This document shows, piece by piece, positions 11,755 to 22,441 of a stretch of DNA of 64,000 nt (its first letter is position 1; each line of letters starts with the position of its first letter). The translations under genes were made by a program, and so were the position numbers. Origin of the DNA: Raffaelea ambrosiae (taxonomy: Eukaryota; Ascomycota; Sordariomycetes; Ophiostomatales; Ophiostomataceae); contig PCDI01000004.1 of assembly GCA_002778195.1 (NCBI GenBank), positions 3,632,226 through 3,696,225 of the forward strand, in the 5' to 3' direction. Below the pieces are notes generated by a model. The model was not told the DNA's origin. It searched no databases and saw nothing but the letters and a program-made list of their open reading frames with translations.

Positions 11755-14335
11755 ATGGCCCCCCAGCGGACGAGACAAGCCTGTGCCGCCTGCACGCGAC
11801 GGAAAGTGAGGTGTTCCAAAACGGTTCCGTGCACGAATTGCGTCCGAAGGTGAGCAGCCAAGAATGGCCGTCGGCCGAGCAGGACGATGCACCGGGCGGG
11901 TCCTTTTTTTTGGTGACACGATGCTGCTCGGCCTAGCCTATCCATGTCCACTGTAGCTAATTATCGGATCCTGCAGAGGGGAAAGTGACTGCTGCTCACA
12001 GACTTTTGCGTCTCTATCAGCAGGGGCCGCGTCCAATTCACCGCGACCCGAGGCCAGCCAAGAAGAGCTCCAGAGCCTGAGGAACCGGGTGGCCGAGCTG
12101 GAGGCCCAGATATCCAGAAGCCAAGCAGGACCTCCAGATGGCCGGCCACCGGCTGCAAGTCAGCCCGCATCCAGCACCCAGCAAGACGCCGGGAATCCGC
12201 CTACTCCCGATCCAGGATCCTACAGCGGTCTCGTGAGCGTCTCGGAGAGTTCTCCTGTCTGCATACAGCGCGAGGATGGGCAGACAGACGTCTCCAGCTC
12301 CCGCATGGGCAACGGCGAGGAGCAAGAGCACCACGACGGCGTCATCAAAGATGCAGCATCCATACTAGAGTTCCTGGCGTGGGGTCGCCGCAAGAATCCA
12401 GACTACCACTCGATCGCATCGCCAGGCGGTGTCGTGGCTTCGGTGCATGGCCCCGTGCGGGACATCCAGGACACGCATGAAGACAGCCCTGGCAGCATCG
12501 ACCAGGTGTCGCGGCCGTTCGGCGAAATCATGGACGGCATGTCGAGGCTGTCGACCCTTCAGATGCTCCTGCCAGATCGGAAACAGACCTGGAAACTGGT
12601 CAACTACCACGTCCAATGCCTGTTGTGGTTCCATATCTCTTTTCATGCGCCCACATTCTGCGACCAGGTGGAACAATTCTTCAGCTCCTACCACGGATCC
12701 ATCAAGAACCCCGGCGTCAATCTCCAGTGGGTAGCACTGCTGTTTTCTGTCCTCACTGGCAGCATCACTTGTGCGCCGCGCCATGTCACCCAGGCTTGGG
12801 GCTTTCACGATGCCGAACGCTCGGTCTTGTCGCGACGGTGGTTCCGGGCTGTTATCACCTGCCTGAATGAGGCAGAATACACGGCGAATCTCTCTATTTC
12901 GTCAGTGCAGGCCATCTCGACCATGACAATTTCAGCACACTTGCTGGGATTTTCCAATATGCAGTCCATCCATTTGGCAGCCGCTGTGCGGATAGCGCAG
13001 AGCCTCGGACTCCACCGCATTTCAGACAACGATTCCGCCAAGGACTCCCATGGCACCCAAAGCACCGTCGAGAAGGAAACCGGCCGGCGCGTCTGGTTGC
13101 AGCTTTGCAGCCAAGACTGGTTCGGCATCCCGTTCTCCGAAAGCTACCTCGTCAATCCGCTCTACTCGCACTCAGACCCTCCCATGAACTGCTACGACGA
13201 CGGCGACAACAGCATGCAGCCGCTCCCTGAATCAATCCCGACAACCACCAGCTACTGTCGGTTTTTGAGCACCATTGCGTCCATCATGCCCCAGCTCCAG
13301 GACAATCTCCTTCTGCGCAACACCGCCTACACGCGGTACGAACAAGTTTTAGCGAGTGACAAGCGCCTGCGATTTCTGGCAATGGCGGAACGACCGCCCT
13401 TTCTGACAAATGTTCCGCTGGATCCCTGCTGGCCGGCGTGGGTGTCTTGGGCGCGTCACTCTCTAGCCATGTCGTCAGCCCACAAGATCATCATGATCCA
13501 CAGGGCCTTTCTGTCAGAAAGCTTCACCGATCCGGCGTTTGACTTCACTCGGCGCACGTGTATTGCTGCGTCAAAGACAATTGTGAAAGAATTCAAGTGC
13601 GTCAACGAGGAAGACGGACCAATTCTTTGGGTCAACGAGGCGTTCCCCGTGGCTGCTTCGATTATCTTCCTGTTGGACGTTCTGCATCGCGATCCCACAG
13701 AGCGGGAATACACAGAGCACCTTCAGCTGGTTGTGGACACGGTCAATATTCTCCGTCAACGCACAACCAGTATGATTGCTGTGCGCGGAGTGAAGTTGCT
13801 GTCGGCTCTCCTGGTCGAGGTGAACGCGCTGCAAAGATCATCCGGCGCCGTTGTTCCCACGAGCGATGAAATGGGCGATGCCCGAAGAGGTCGCGGCCTG
13901 AACGTACCGGCCTTTGTCCGTTCGTTTTGTGATAGTCTGAGCCCGAGCTGGACCAGTTCCACCCATCATAATACTGGCTTTAATGCTTACGCTCCAGGCC
14001 AGGGTCGATTTTTTCCCCACGCCATGACCCAGGCTGGCTTCAACGGACAGAGCAGGTTGGAAGGGAACGACGACCCTGAGACGATCAGTGCCAACGACCG
14101 GGTTGAGCACTGCGACAAGGGCACGTCTGATTCAACAATAAACGACTTTCCAACCGGGAGCAGCTACCAGGACATTGGAATGGCTCTGAACTCGGGATCA
14201 GATCTGGGGGTTACCAGCTATAACCCCAATTTATCATCGACTCACGATGCTTTCCTCCTTCCACCGAGCCTGGAAGGCGCGACAACCTTCGAAAATCTAC
14301 TCTATTTAGCCAACCATGACTTTTCAATAATGTGA
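11755..14335 (+). CDS. Zn2Cys6 transcription factor, 817 aa
   Basis: Two exons: 11755-11849 and 11977-14335. The intron interrupts the zinc cluster; after splicing it reads C-x2-C-x6-C-x5-C-x2-C-x7-C, with RQACAACTRRKVRC in exon 1 and the sixth Cys (ESDC) in exon 2. A short coiled coil (LQSLRNRVAELEAQI) follows for dimerisation, then a fungal-TF MHR domain over roughly residues 190-450, then a low-complexity acidic C-terminal tail. A copy of TCGGCCGA also sits in its intron (11871-11878). Being divergent from one dioxygenase and a few kb from the other, it is the most likely local regulator of them, by position only. Confidence 0.9.
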
Positions 14336-14487
14336 ATCAATAGACTCATAATATTTTTTTGATGGACCAGACGCCGGATAATGCAATGCAAACAAACTTG
14401 TGCCAAGTTGAAGCTTTTGGTTCTATTTTAACATCATGTCTGTTGTCCTAGGGCACATCCAAAGACTCTATGGTTTCCCTGTCCACC
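14336..14487. other. Convergent 3' gap, 152 bp
   Basis: Short AT-rich spacer between the stop codon of the regulator (plus) and that of the hydrolase (minus). Presumed overlapping 3' processing signals. Confidence 0.5.
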
Positions 14488-15433
14488 TTATGCCTTGGCC
14501 TTCTCCAGCAGAATGTTGACTGCTTTGGCTACCTTGTCTGTTTCCTCCATGATTGTCTGGTGACCAGATTGGACGACTTCGACCCAAGTATCACCACTGA
14601 GCTGTTTGCTCAGGTCCTTGATGCGTTCTGCCGGACCGATGGTGTCGTCACTGCCAGCTACGAACAGAGCTGGGCAGGTAATCTTGGAATAATCAGGGTC
14701 AACATGCCCAGGGTCGACAATAGCCTCTGCCGTTTGTGCATATGCCTCTGGGTCACATGCCAACACGGCCTCCTTCACAGCAAGACGGTATTCAGGCTTG
14801 ACGGGCCGCACGGTGTCGGCAGGGAAGTTGGTAACGTTGGCAGCGACTTCGGCCGTATGAGCAAGGCCGTCCTTGCGCACAGAAGCAGCCGTTTCGAGCA
14901 TTTTCTGGCGCACAAACGGTATCTTCGCAGCCGACCGGCCGCTTCCAAACGTGGCAATGCCAGCGACCGACTCCGGATGTTGGGCTGTGTAATGGAGAGT
15001 CACAATGCCACCGAGGGAGTGGCCAAGCAAGAGCACCTAAAAATTTCATTGGTCAGTCCCATGGGTGCACAAGCAGAGCTGTCTTGCTTTGCGCTTTGAT
15101 GCTAGAGCGTACCTTCTTGGGCTCTCCCCCGGCCGATGCAGCTGCCTGCAGTGATGCAACAAGCTCACCAATGTCTGCGACATGGCCACTGACAGACACC
15201 GGTGGGGAGCTTGCAGAAAACGGAGATTTTCCAAACCCGGGAAAGTCAACGAGGTTGATGTTGTACGATGCGACTGGCAAGTACGGCAAAAGTGGCAGGA
15301 ACATGTCTGAGCCGCCGCCGAGGCCGTGCATGCAAATCAGCAGCTGTCCGTCCGGGTTTCCGCATTGTGCATAGTGCAACTTGGTGCCTCTCGAGGTCGT
15401 GAAAAACTGCGATGTGAGCTGTGGTTGCGCCAT
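14488..15433 (-). CDS. Alpha/beta hydrolase
   Basis: Two minus-strand exons: 15113-15433 and 14488-15036, about 289 residues. The oxyanion-hole segment HGLGGG and the nucleophile elbow GHSLGG (Ser114) are clear; the acid is probably Asp in AGSDDTIG and the base His in SGHQT near the C-terminus. Size and order match single-domain hydrolases such as 3-oxoadipate enol-lactonase and related esterases, without a signal peptide. The substrate is unknown. It shares a 436-bp divergent promoter, containing a 26-bp perfect palindrome, with the XanA-like dioxygenase, so the two are probably co-regulated. Confidence 0.9.
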
Positions 15434-15869
15434 GTTGGGTTCGATGCGATGGAGACGATGAGAGAGTGCAGAGTTCGTTGCAGCAACTTCAAGTGAAAGG
15501 AGAGCGAGAGGAAACGACTGCTATAGAAAGTGAACCGTCGCCAGAAGATTGTGAACAAGTTTAGCTTCCGTAGTAATTGCCCCCCGTATCAGTAAGTTCG
15601 GGGGGGTCGGCCGAGGCCTCGGCCGACCCTGTTGCCACCCCATGGATTTAACACTCGCAATGGACCACTGTAAACGACATTGGACTTTGTTGGCCCAAGC
15701 CATTGCCATTGTTAAAAGACCTTTCTCATCTTCCACCCTGCCTTGGATTTCAAACAGCAACTCAGCAACCGACAACCTCATCAAACAACACCTCGACTTT
15801 TTTTGACTTTTTTGACTTTGCCACCTTTTTGACTTTTGCCCCTACCACTCCCTACGAAAGCTAGCCAAG
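15434..15869. promoter_or_regulatory. Divergent promoter, hydrolase / XanA-like dioxygenase
   Basis: A 436-bp gap. It holds a perfect 26-bp palindrome (15604-15629). Close to the dioxygenase start there is a pyrimidine-rich leader with four GACTTTT-type repeats (about 15794-15838), typical of fungal core promoters or 5' leaders. Confidence 0.6.
15604..15629. promoter_or_regulatory. Perfect 26-bp palindrome with two TCGGCCGA cores
   Basis: The left half GGGTCGGCCGAGG is followed directly by its exact reverse complement. Each half contains TCGGCCGA (15607-15614 and 15619-15626). CGG/CCG inverted triplets are what Zn2Cys6 dimers read, so this is a strong operator candidate for the hydrolase and dioxygenase genes. 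The palindrome is seen directly; its function is inferred. Confidence 0.65.
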
Positions 15870-17305
15870 ATGGTGATCACATCAGTCATCACTGAGGAGA
15901 CTACCGATATCCACCTCGTTAGTGGTCGGACTGAGTTTACTCTGCCCCATGCAGAGAAGTCCAATGGCCGCCTGGTGCCCATCAAGCATGGAGAAGACAG
16001 CAAAGCCGATTTTGGCGCACTTGTTTATGGAATCGACCTGAACAACTTTACCGACGCAGATTTCGACTTCATCTCGGATGCGCTGCACAAGAACAAGCTC
16101 CTTGTCTTCAAGGAGCAGCCTCAGATGCTGCAGCCACAGCAACAATACAAGCTGACTGCGAGGTATGTGTCCACTCCTGATCTTGCCCGTAGGAAGGGCC
16201 ACGTCTTCTTCTGTCCCATGTCCTGACAACGGTACAGCTTCGACCCAGAAGAAAAGACTGGTGGTTTTGCCCACGGTGCCGACCCTCTTCTGGCGACACA
16301 CAAAGGCCTCAAGATCTACGGCATTCCCAAACGCCCGGCCATTCCCGTCCAGCCCCAGGTCCACATTCTCGGCCGCGGGCCCGTGCCAGACGACCACTAT
16401 GGCTTCCCGCCTGGATTTGAAATCCAGGGCATCGACCATACCGAATTCCACTTGCCGCCACACATCCCCGACGAAGAGCGCGAGGCTGGGACGAGCCGCT
16501 TTTACCAGTGGCACTTTGACGCGGCTCTGTACAACATCCCGCCCCCGCGTGTCGGATGTCTGCTGGCCGTTCGCACACCGAAGGGCCCCGATGTCACCGT
16601 CCGCTGGGACGACGGCACTGGCACGGAGATGAAGGTGGCCCCCGGTTCCACGGCCATGGTCGCCGGTTCGCGGGCGCTGGCATTGCTAGACGACGAGACG
16701 CGCAGCATTGTTGAAAACAGCCGCATTGAGTACGCGCCCCACGCCTTTGTCTGGATGTCAACAGCCCACAGCACCCGCCTGGGCCATCTTATCGAGACCG
16801 AAAACTTGGAGCTGCCTCTGGACAAGTTGCCGGCTTGGGACCAGTCCAAGGTGTGCGTTTATCCCATGGTGTGGACCAACCCGGTCACAGGGGAGAAGTC
16901 ACTGCAGGTGCATGGTCAGGGAGCATTCAAGCTGTACCTGAAGAGCTCGCCCGATGGGCCTGAGACTGTTGTTGACGATCTGAAAGAAGTTCGCGCATTC
17001 ATGCATAAGTGAGTCGGTCCGCAATGTCCTTGCTTAGTTACCAACCCCGCTGACAATTTCGCCTTAGGATCATGCGCCCAGCTCTGTCTCCTGAGAACAT
17101 CTATGCCCATCGCCACGAGGAGCAGGATGTCATTCTCTGGTACAACCGTGCCCTGTGGCACAGCATTGTGAGTCATACTACTGTTAATGGGCAAATGGCG
17201 ACCAAAACTAACCAATGCCGCCTGCAGACCGAATTCCCAAAGTCATATGGACCGCGCATCATGCATCAGTGCAACGTGGCCGCCAGCGACCACCCGTCTA
17301 GCTGA
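15870..17305 (+). CDS. xanA: XanA-like 2-oxoglutarate-dependent xanthine dioxygenase
   Basis: Four exons: 15870-16162, 16238-17008, 17068-17167 and 17228-17305, about 413 residues. The TauD fold is shown by FYQWHFDAALY (H-x-D iron ligands), the later RIEYAPHAFVWMS segment, and the distal His in LWHS followed by an Arg-bearing tail. The overall pattern, including the conserved WDDGTG and NPVTGEK blocks, resembles fungal xanthine dioxygenase XanA, which turns xanthine, 2-oxoglutarate and O2 into urate, succinate and CO2 in the cytosol. The symbol is given on family resemblance; the substrate is unproven and a second paralogue lies at 9861. It is divergent from an alpha/beta hydrolase. The last exon is short (26 codons including the stop), which is normal for the family. 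Confidence 0.85.
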
Positions 17306-17840
17306 TTCAACAGCTCGACGGGCAGATGTTTCTGGAACATGTTTTTTGCGGCGGAGTACAAGGATTCGACGTGTGCACGGTCACGCAGAGCACGACCGAC
17401 ATGCAAATCGTTGCGAGGCTGACGTCCATTGACCAGGCCGGGGTTATTACAAGATGGACAAAATGCTCACTAAGAGCAAAGCCAGGGATTTGGAGACAGT
17501 ATCTTCATGGACACAGGCATATGAACGGCAGATTTAACTTTGTTTGAGAGATGTAAATATTAGATTGTTGACAATGTACCGCGTTTGCATAGACGTTGCC
17601 CTGTAGTTTGAATTGTGATTTTGAACTAGGTACTGCGTACGCTGTTTGTTCCAATGCGCACTTTATGTTATGCCATCTAGCTGAATTCCCGCTACAAGCA
17701 ATCGTATACCATGTCTAATCCCTCAACAGCACGCTCTTGTTTCTGCGCAGACGGCCAGTGGTCTAATGAGGCGTTCTCTCTCCAATACCGGCATTCCCAT
17801 TCATACTTGATAGTCACTTACAAGTGCTTGCAAAATACAT
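17306..17840. other. Convergent 3' gap, 535 bp
   Basis: It lies between the stop codons of the dioxygenase (plus) and the amine oxidase (minus). No gene, repeat or RNA recognised. Confidence 0.6.
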
Positions 17841-20375
17841 TCAAGGTTCTGTTGCAAAACTTTTGCTTACATCCACCCCGCCATGGCCTTGTGGCATTCG
17901 AATGCCATAGGTTTCCACAGAGTGTGCTTCGGCATCTTGGTCAGACGTGATCCACACTCTGTTTCTCAAGTCTCCGTCTTGGGCGCGATCGAAGAAATTC
18001 TGAGGCGCAAACGTGATACTGCTCACTGCCTCGGAGAAGAGCGTAACGGGAATGTCTTCCGAACGAGTGAAATGATGCATGCCGAGGTTGAACCAGACGA
18101 CAATATCTTCACCATCAATGTTTTCATCGTCAAAGAACTTGCCAAAATCTTGCTGGGGTTTCCACGGCAGGTTCACATTGTGAACACTATTGGCAAACGG
18201 TTCGGTGTCATGTTGGCGCGTGACAGCAAGATGCGATTTTGCAAACTGCATGCTGTGCCGCGACCATGGCGACTTCAGTGTGTTGAGGTGAATATTGGAC
18301 TTGCCGGGCACGATGCGATATCCGCGCTTCTCGCCCCACACATTGGTGGCCTTTGAGTTGACAACCGTGTACACAGAGTCGTGGTTCGGGGCCCAATTCA
18401 TCTGCTGCTCTTTCTCAACCATGCTGGACTCGAGTTCAAGCTGCTCAAAAGTGCCCATCTCGGGGAACCAAGGTTGCGATTGCTGCACGGCCTTCAGCTC
18501 TGTCTTCTGCAAGCTGTTGGTCGCGTTGACAATATCAAAGTCGGCCTTGAATGTTATGATGTGGTCATGGATAGAGCCCTGCGTTCCTTTCTGAATTCGG
18601 GGTCCGAATTTGCCCTGGTCCTGGTAGTAGGGCGAGGACATCAGGTAACCAGATGCCCGCACGGAAATGTCCAGAGATCCGTCCAGGCCAAAAGCATAAT
18701 TGAAAATGTAATCATAGTTTCCGACCGTGGCAATAAACCGGACGTTGAGTTCTGCGTTTTTCACAACACCAAGATTCTCGAAGCCCGGGATGGCCGAAGA
18801 GTCGCCCCCCTCCTCACTGAACCGGTCTGCCGCACGATGTCGGGAAAGCGGATGGCCAGAGTCCTGTTCGAAAATGCAAATTGCGTTCGGATGGAACATT
18901 GTTCGGTTTCCCTCGTGGTAAGACACGTTCCACATGGTGCTGCCAAAGGGGCAGTCGTAGCCTTCCACCAGCGGGAACATGAAAGTGCTAAGGCTGAAGG
19001 ATGCATCGTGATACACGGTCGACGCTGCCTTGGGCTGGAATCCGCCGTACTGCGAGGCAGCTTCCTGCAGGGACAGCTCGTACAATATTCTCTCGCCCTT
19101 GAAGCGGATGTCGTAGAACATCAAGCCCAGAGCCCTCGAATGTGAGACGAAAAAGGACCAGCCCATGTACTCGACATATCTTTCCTTGGGGTCAACCTTG
19201 TATCGCTTGCCACCAACTTCCGTGCTCTGCGGTGCTGTGCGCTTTTCCAAAGGACGCTCTCCCAGGTCCGGCTGATATTTTACCAGCGCCCAATCGTAGT
19301 CCTTTCTCTGACGAACATCCTGCCACAATTCATCGGCTTCAAAGGCTGTCCTCAACTCGGCCGCCGTCGTGAAAAATCGGCCCTTTGTGGCAAAGCCCTT
19401 GACGTACCAGAGGCTGGAGTCCGTGCCCGTCCAATCAACCAGGACGTAAAAGTCGATAGGAAGCAAGTAAAAGGCAGGCCCAAGATGATGAAATACGGCA
19501 TTTACGTGCGCTTCGGTGCCGTCAAAGGATGTTGGTGTGCCAAAAGTGATGGTCACCGTAGAACGATTGCTGCCCAGACCATGGTACTGGGCGCCCGAGA
19601 AGATGGCCGCGGTAATGTCTGCAATATCCGCCATGGCTGGAACCAGCACTTCGTCGAGCGCTATGCGGCGCGATGCATCCACTCCACGAGCGTTGAAGGG
19701 CACTGCGCCGCCCCGGCCTCCATTGTAGATGTAGTCCAGTTTCTCAATTTTGGTTTCAGAGTTCACGGGAAGCGGGCCGACCATGTACTCCTGAGAGACT
19801 GGGACGGCTTTGCCGCCTTCATAGATGATGACCCTGGCAAACGACTTTGGTTTCGGCCCATTGCCATCCAGAAATGGGAGAACATCGGTTTTGTTGAGAG
19901 GCACCGTATCTATCCAGTAAACTTGGTTGTCGTTGATCTTGGCTTTATTTGGCAACGTGAGATTCAGTCCCTGGGCGGGATCATGAAGCCAGTTCCAGAC
20001 AGCCGTGTTGTCTTCGGGTGAGATTGGAGCCCAGACATTGGCATTGGGTGCCTCCGTGGTCAATGCAGCATCAAAGAGACCACATGCCTGATCAGAGTCC
20101 TGGCCGCCATCATGCGGCATCGGCCCCCTTCCGCCGCGATGCTCGACAGATATTGAGATATCATAGCCAAACGGCGACAGTGCTATTTTGGAGAAGACTA
20201 CAACGCAGACAACGACGGCGATGCTTCTCCACAGGGCACTGATCCGCTGCTGCAAGGATCCCCACGCGCTGTTTGGAGCATCGCCATTCCTGCGACTCGT
20301 GTTCTCCACGGGCTTCAAGTTCGACTCTTCGTCGTTCCCGAGCACGGGAACACGGGTATTGAGAGCAATATCCAT
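17841..20375 (-). CDS. Copper amine oxidase with N-terminal membrane anchor
   Basis: Single minus-strand exon, 844 residues from the ATG at 20375 (an upstream GTG in frame is not used as start). Copper/TPQ amine oxidases turn primary amines, O2 and water into aldehydes, ammonia and H2O2. The cofactor Tyr is Tyr554 in the NYDY consensus; copper ligands are His603 and His605 (HDH) and His767 or His768 (MHHFTRSED). Residues 51-67 form a hydrophobic segment (SIAVVVCVVVFSKIALS) after a basic Arg-bearing stretch, a likely type II signal anchor that puts the catalytic part outside the cytosol. NxS/T sites are frequent, which fits. It is divergent from an agmatinase; putrescine made by that enzyme is a plausible substrate. 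Confidence 0.93.
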   Translation of the reverse strand: MDIALNTRVPVLGNDEESNLKPVENTSRRNGDAPNSAWGSLQQRISALWRSIAVVVCVVVFSKIALSPFGYDISISVEHRGGRGPMPHDGGQDSDQACGLFDAALTTEAPNANVWAPISPEDNTAVWNWLHDPAQGLNLTLPNKAKINDNQVYWIDTVPLNKTDVLPFLDGNGPKPKSFARVIIYEGGKAVPVSQEYMVGPLPVNSETKIEKLDYIYNGGRGGAVPFNARGVDASRRIALDEVLVPAMADIADITAAIFSGAQYHGLGSNRSTVTITFGTPTSFDGTEAHVNAVFHHLGPAFYLLPIDFYVLVDWTGTDSSLWYVKGFATKGRFFTTAAELRTAFEADELWQDVRQRKDYDWALVKYQPDLGERPLEKRTAPQSTEVGGKRYKVDPKERYVEYMGWSFFVSHSRALGLMFYDIRFKGERILYELSLQEAASQYGGFQPKAASTVYHDASFSLSTFMFPLVEGYDCPFGSTMWNVSYHEGNRTMFHPNAICIFEQDSGHPLSRHRAADRFSEEGGDSSAIPGFENLGVVKNAELNVRFIATVGNYDYIFNYAFGLDGSLDISVRASGYLMSSPYYQDQGKFGPRIQKGTQGSIHDHIITFKADFDIVNATNSLQKTELKAVQQSQPWFPEMGTFEQLELESSMVEKEQQMNWAPNHDSVYTVVNSKATNVWGEKRGYRIVPGKSNIHLNTLKSPWSRHSMQFAKSHLAVTRQHDTEPFANSVHNVNLPWKPQQDFGKFFDDENIDGEDIVVWFNLGMHHFTRSEDIPVTLFSEAVSSITFAPQNFFDRAQDGDLRNRVWITSDQDAEAHSVETYGIRMPQGHGGVDVSKSFATEP

Positions 20376-20996
20376 TGTACAGGCGATGGGCAGTGTGCAC
20401 AAGTTCCAACCCACGTCAATGAATTGCTCGTGTAGTTGTCAACCAGCCCGGCTGATTGTGAATTTGTTGGTAGCTTGAAAATGCGGCGCGCGGAAACGGG
20501 GAAGAACGTTATCCAGGTCTATACCACATGGGGAAAGTACAACCACCTTTGGCAGAGCGACTGGCGAGGGCCGAGAGAGCTGTTGAGACTGCTTATCTTC
20601 TGCGCTGAAGAGGATTGCATCTCGTATCTCGCATGACAGTACTTTGCGGGGCAGAGATAAGACTACAAGCTCCGCAGTCACTAGGAGCCTGGGAGGACGA
20701 TCATCGACACGGAGGGTGGGGCGACTCCGGCTGCTTGGCCATAAGCGTACGAGTAGGGAGGCTGGATGGAATAGAGTCGACGGCAGATGTCCGACTGGTT
20801 GCAGAAACGTCTCTGTTTCTTCCGCAGTCTGCCGGATTGCCTAGTGCTTGTTACGTTAAAGCATCTGATTAGTTCTGCTGCGATACCAGAAAGGTCTACT
20901 ATGTAATAAGACAGCATCTGACTTGGTCTGGTAACCGGCATCCTGTCCCCAACTCGCCCCAGACAGAGCACGGCCACGCCCGAACCCCCCCCCGAA
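20376..20996. promoter_or_regulatory. Divergent promoter, amine oxidase / agmatinase
   Basis: A 621-bp gap between start codons, with GATAAG in both orientations (CTTATC 20592-20597; GATAAG 20656-20661). This is the arrangement bound by GATA nitrogen regulators of the AreA/NIT2 type. A run of nine C lies just before the agmatinase ATG. Confidence 0.6.
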
Positions 20997-22441
20997 ATGT
21001 CGATATTGCTTCTTGTCTGTCTACTTGCTGCAGCGAGCCAAGCTCGTGACATTGTCTTCCCCCCCGTGGCCGCAATACAGCGGAAGTCCGCGCAAGTGCC
21101 CATACAACTGGGCACCGACACGGACGACGATGTCGACTTGACAACCGATGCTCTGGGCGGCCTGCCCTCGTTTGGACACTTTCCGTATGTGGCCTGCTTC
21201 AGCCCCCAGCCGGACAGTCAAATAGAAAAGTACGATATTGCCATTCTCGGAGCGCCGTTTGACACGGCAACTTCGTACCGGCCCGGTGCCCGGTTTGGGC
21301 CCCATGGCATCCGGGATGGCTCACGGCGCATTCACGGTCCGCATTCGTGGAGCATCTACTCTGGCCACAACAGATTTGATGAGTGGGCAAAGCTCGTTGA
21401 CTGTGGCGATGCGCCGTTGACGTTTGTGGACAACACGGTCGCTCTCAAGCAGCTGGTCAAAGCGCACAAGGTCTGTTGGATGCCGGCTGGGTCGACCCGT
21501 TGTCGTCTGTTGCGTTCCAGCTGACCACTCAAAAGATCATCTCCGGAAGACAGGCGAACAATGTCTCCGTGGCTACCATTCCCCGCATCATGATGCTGGG
21601 CGGCGACCACACGATCACCCTGGCAGCCCTGCGTTCTACATACGAGCGATGGGGTGTGGTCAATGTGATCCATTTTGATTCGCACATTGATACATGGGAT
21701 CCCCATGCTGTTGACGGAGGTGTGACGGAGTATGCTGCAGTCAACCATGGAACGTTTCTGCACATTGCCCACGAGGAAGGCTTGATCTCAAATACTTCGT
21801 CGATCCATGCCGGCATCCGAGCACCGCTCGGCACGCGCAGGAAGGATCTCAACAACGATGCCCGGTGTGGGTTTGAAATTGTCACGGCTAGAGACATTGA
21901 CGAGATCGGCACCAAAGGCGTTATCCAGAAGCTGAAGGACCGTGTGGGAGACGAGAAGGTGTACATCACGGTCGACATTGACGTCTTGGACCCGGTAAGT
22001 TTGATCCAGTCTGTGTCCCATCACTCGATCGATTGGTCGGTTCGTTGTTGGGCGGCGTATTTGACCACTGGGTCTACGTTCATTCGTCCCTGTTTGCTCT
22101 TGTTTGTTGTTGGCGTTCTCTACGCTCTTGGACTTTTTTTTTTTTTTTTTTCGGGGGGGTTCTTTTCTTCCTTACTCGCACTTTGCTTCCATTCTTAACA
22201 ACGGGATTTTAACGTGTTCTTCTAGGCGTATGCCCCAGCCACCGGCACGGCCGAGCCAGGCGGCTGGACGACCCGCGAGCTTCTCACAATCCTTGATGGG
22301 CTGGTTGGCATGAAGGTTGTTGGAGCTGATGTAGTTGAAGTGGCACCAGCGTATGACAACAAGGGGGAGACTACATGTTTAGCTGCAGCAGAAGTTACCC
22401 GCAGCCTGTTGGGGCTGATGGTCGCCGTTCCGGTCGTCTGA
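20997..22441 (+). CDS. Secreted agmatinase (ureohydrolase family), copy 1
   Basis: Three exons: 20997-21470, 21521-21994 and 22226-22441, about 387 residues. An N-terminal hydrophobic signal (MSILLLVCLLAAASQA) is evident. Mn ligands are all present: His188 in GGDH, Asp211/His213/Asp215 in DSHIDTW, and Asp310/Asp312 in DIDVLDP. These ureohydrolases split agmatine into putrescine and urea; arginase or guanidinobutyrase activity is the alternative. The first intron is only 50 bp; the second (231 bp) contains long T and G tracts (about 22134-22157). It is divergent from the copper amine oxidase, which could oxidise its product. A second copy lies at 43843-45215. Confidence 0.9.

Noticed and set aside
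20376..20414. Upstream extension of the amine oxidase to a GTG codon
   Set aside because: Fungal genes start at ATG; the ATG at 20375 leaves a normal cytosolic tail before the anchor.
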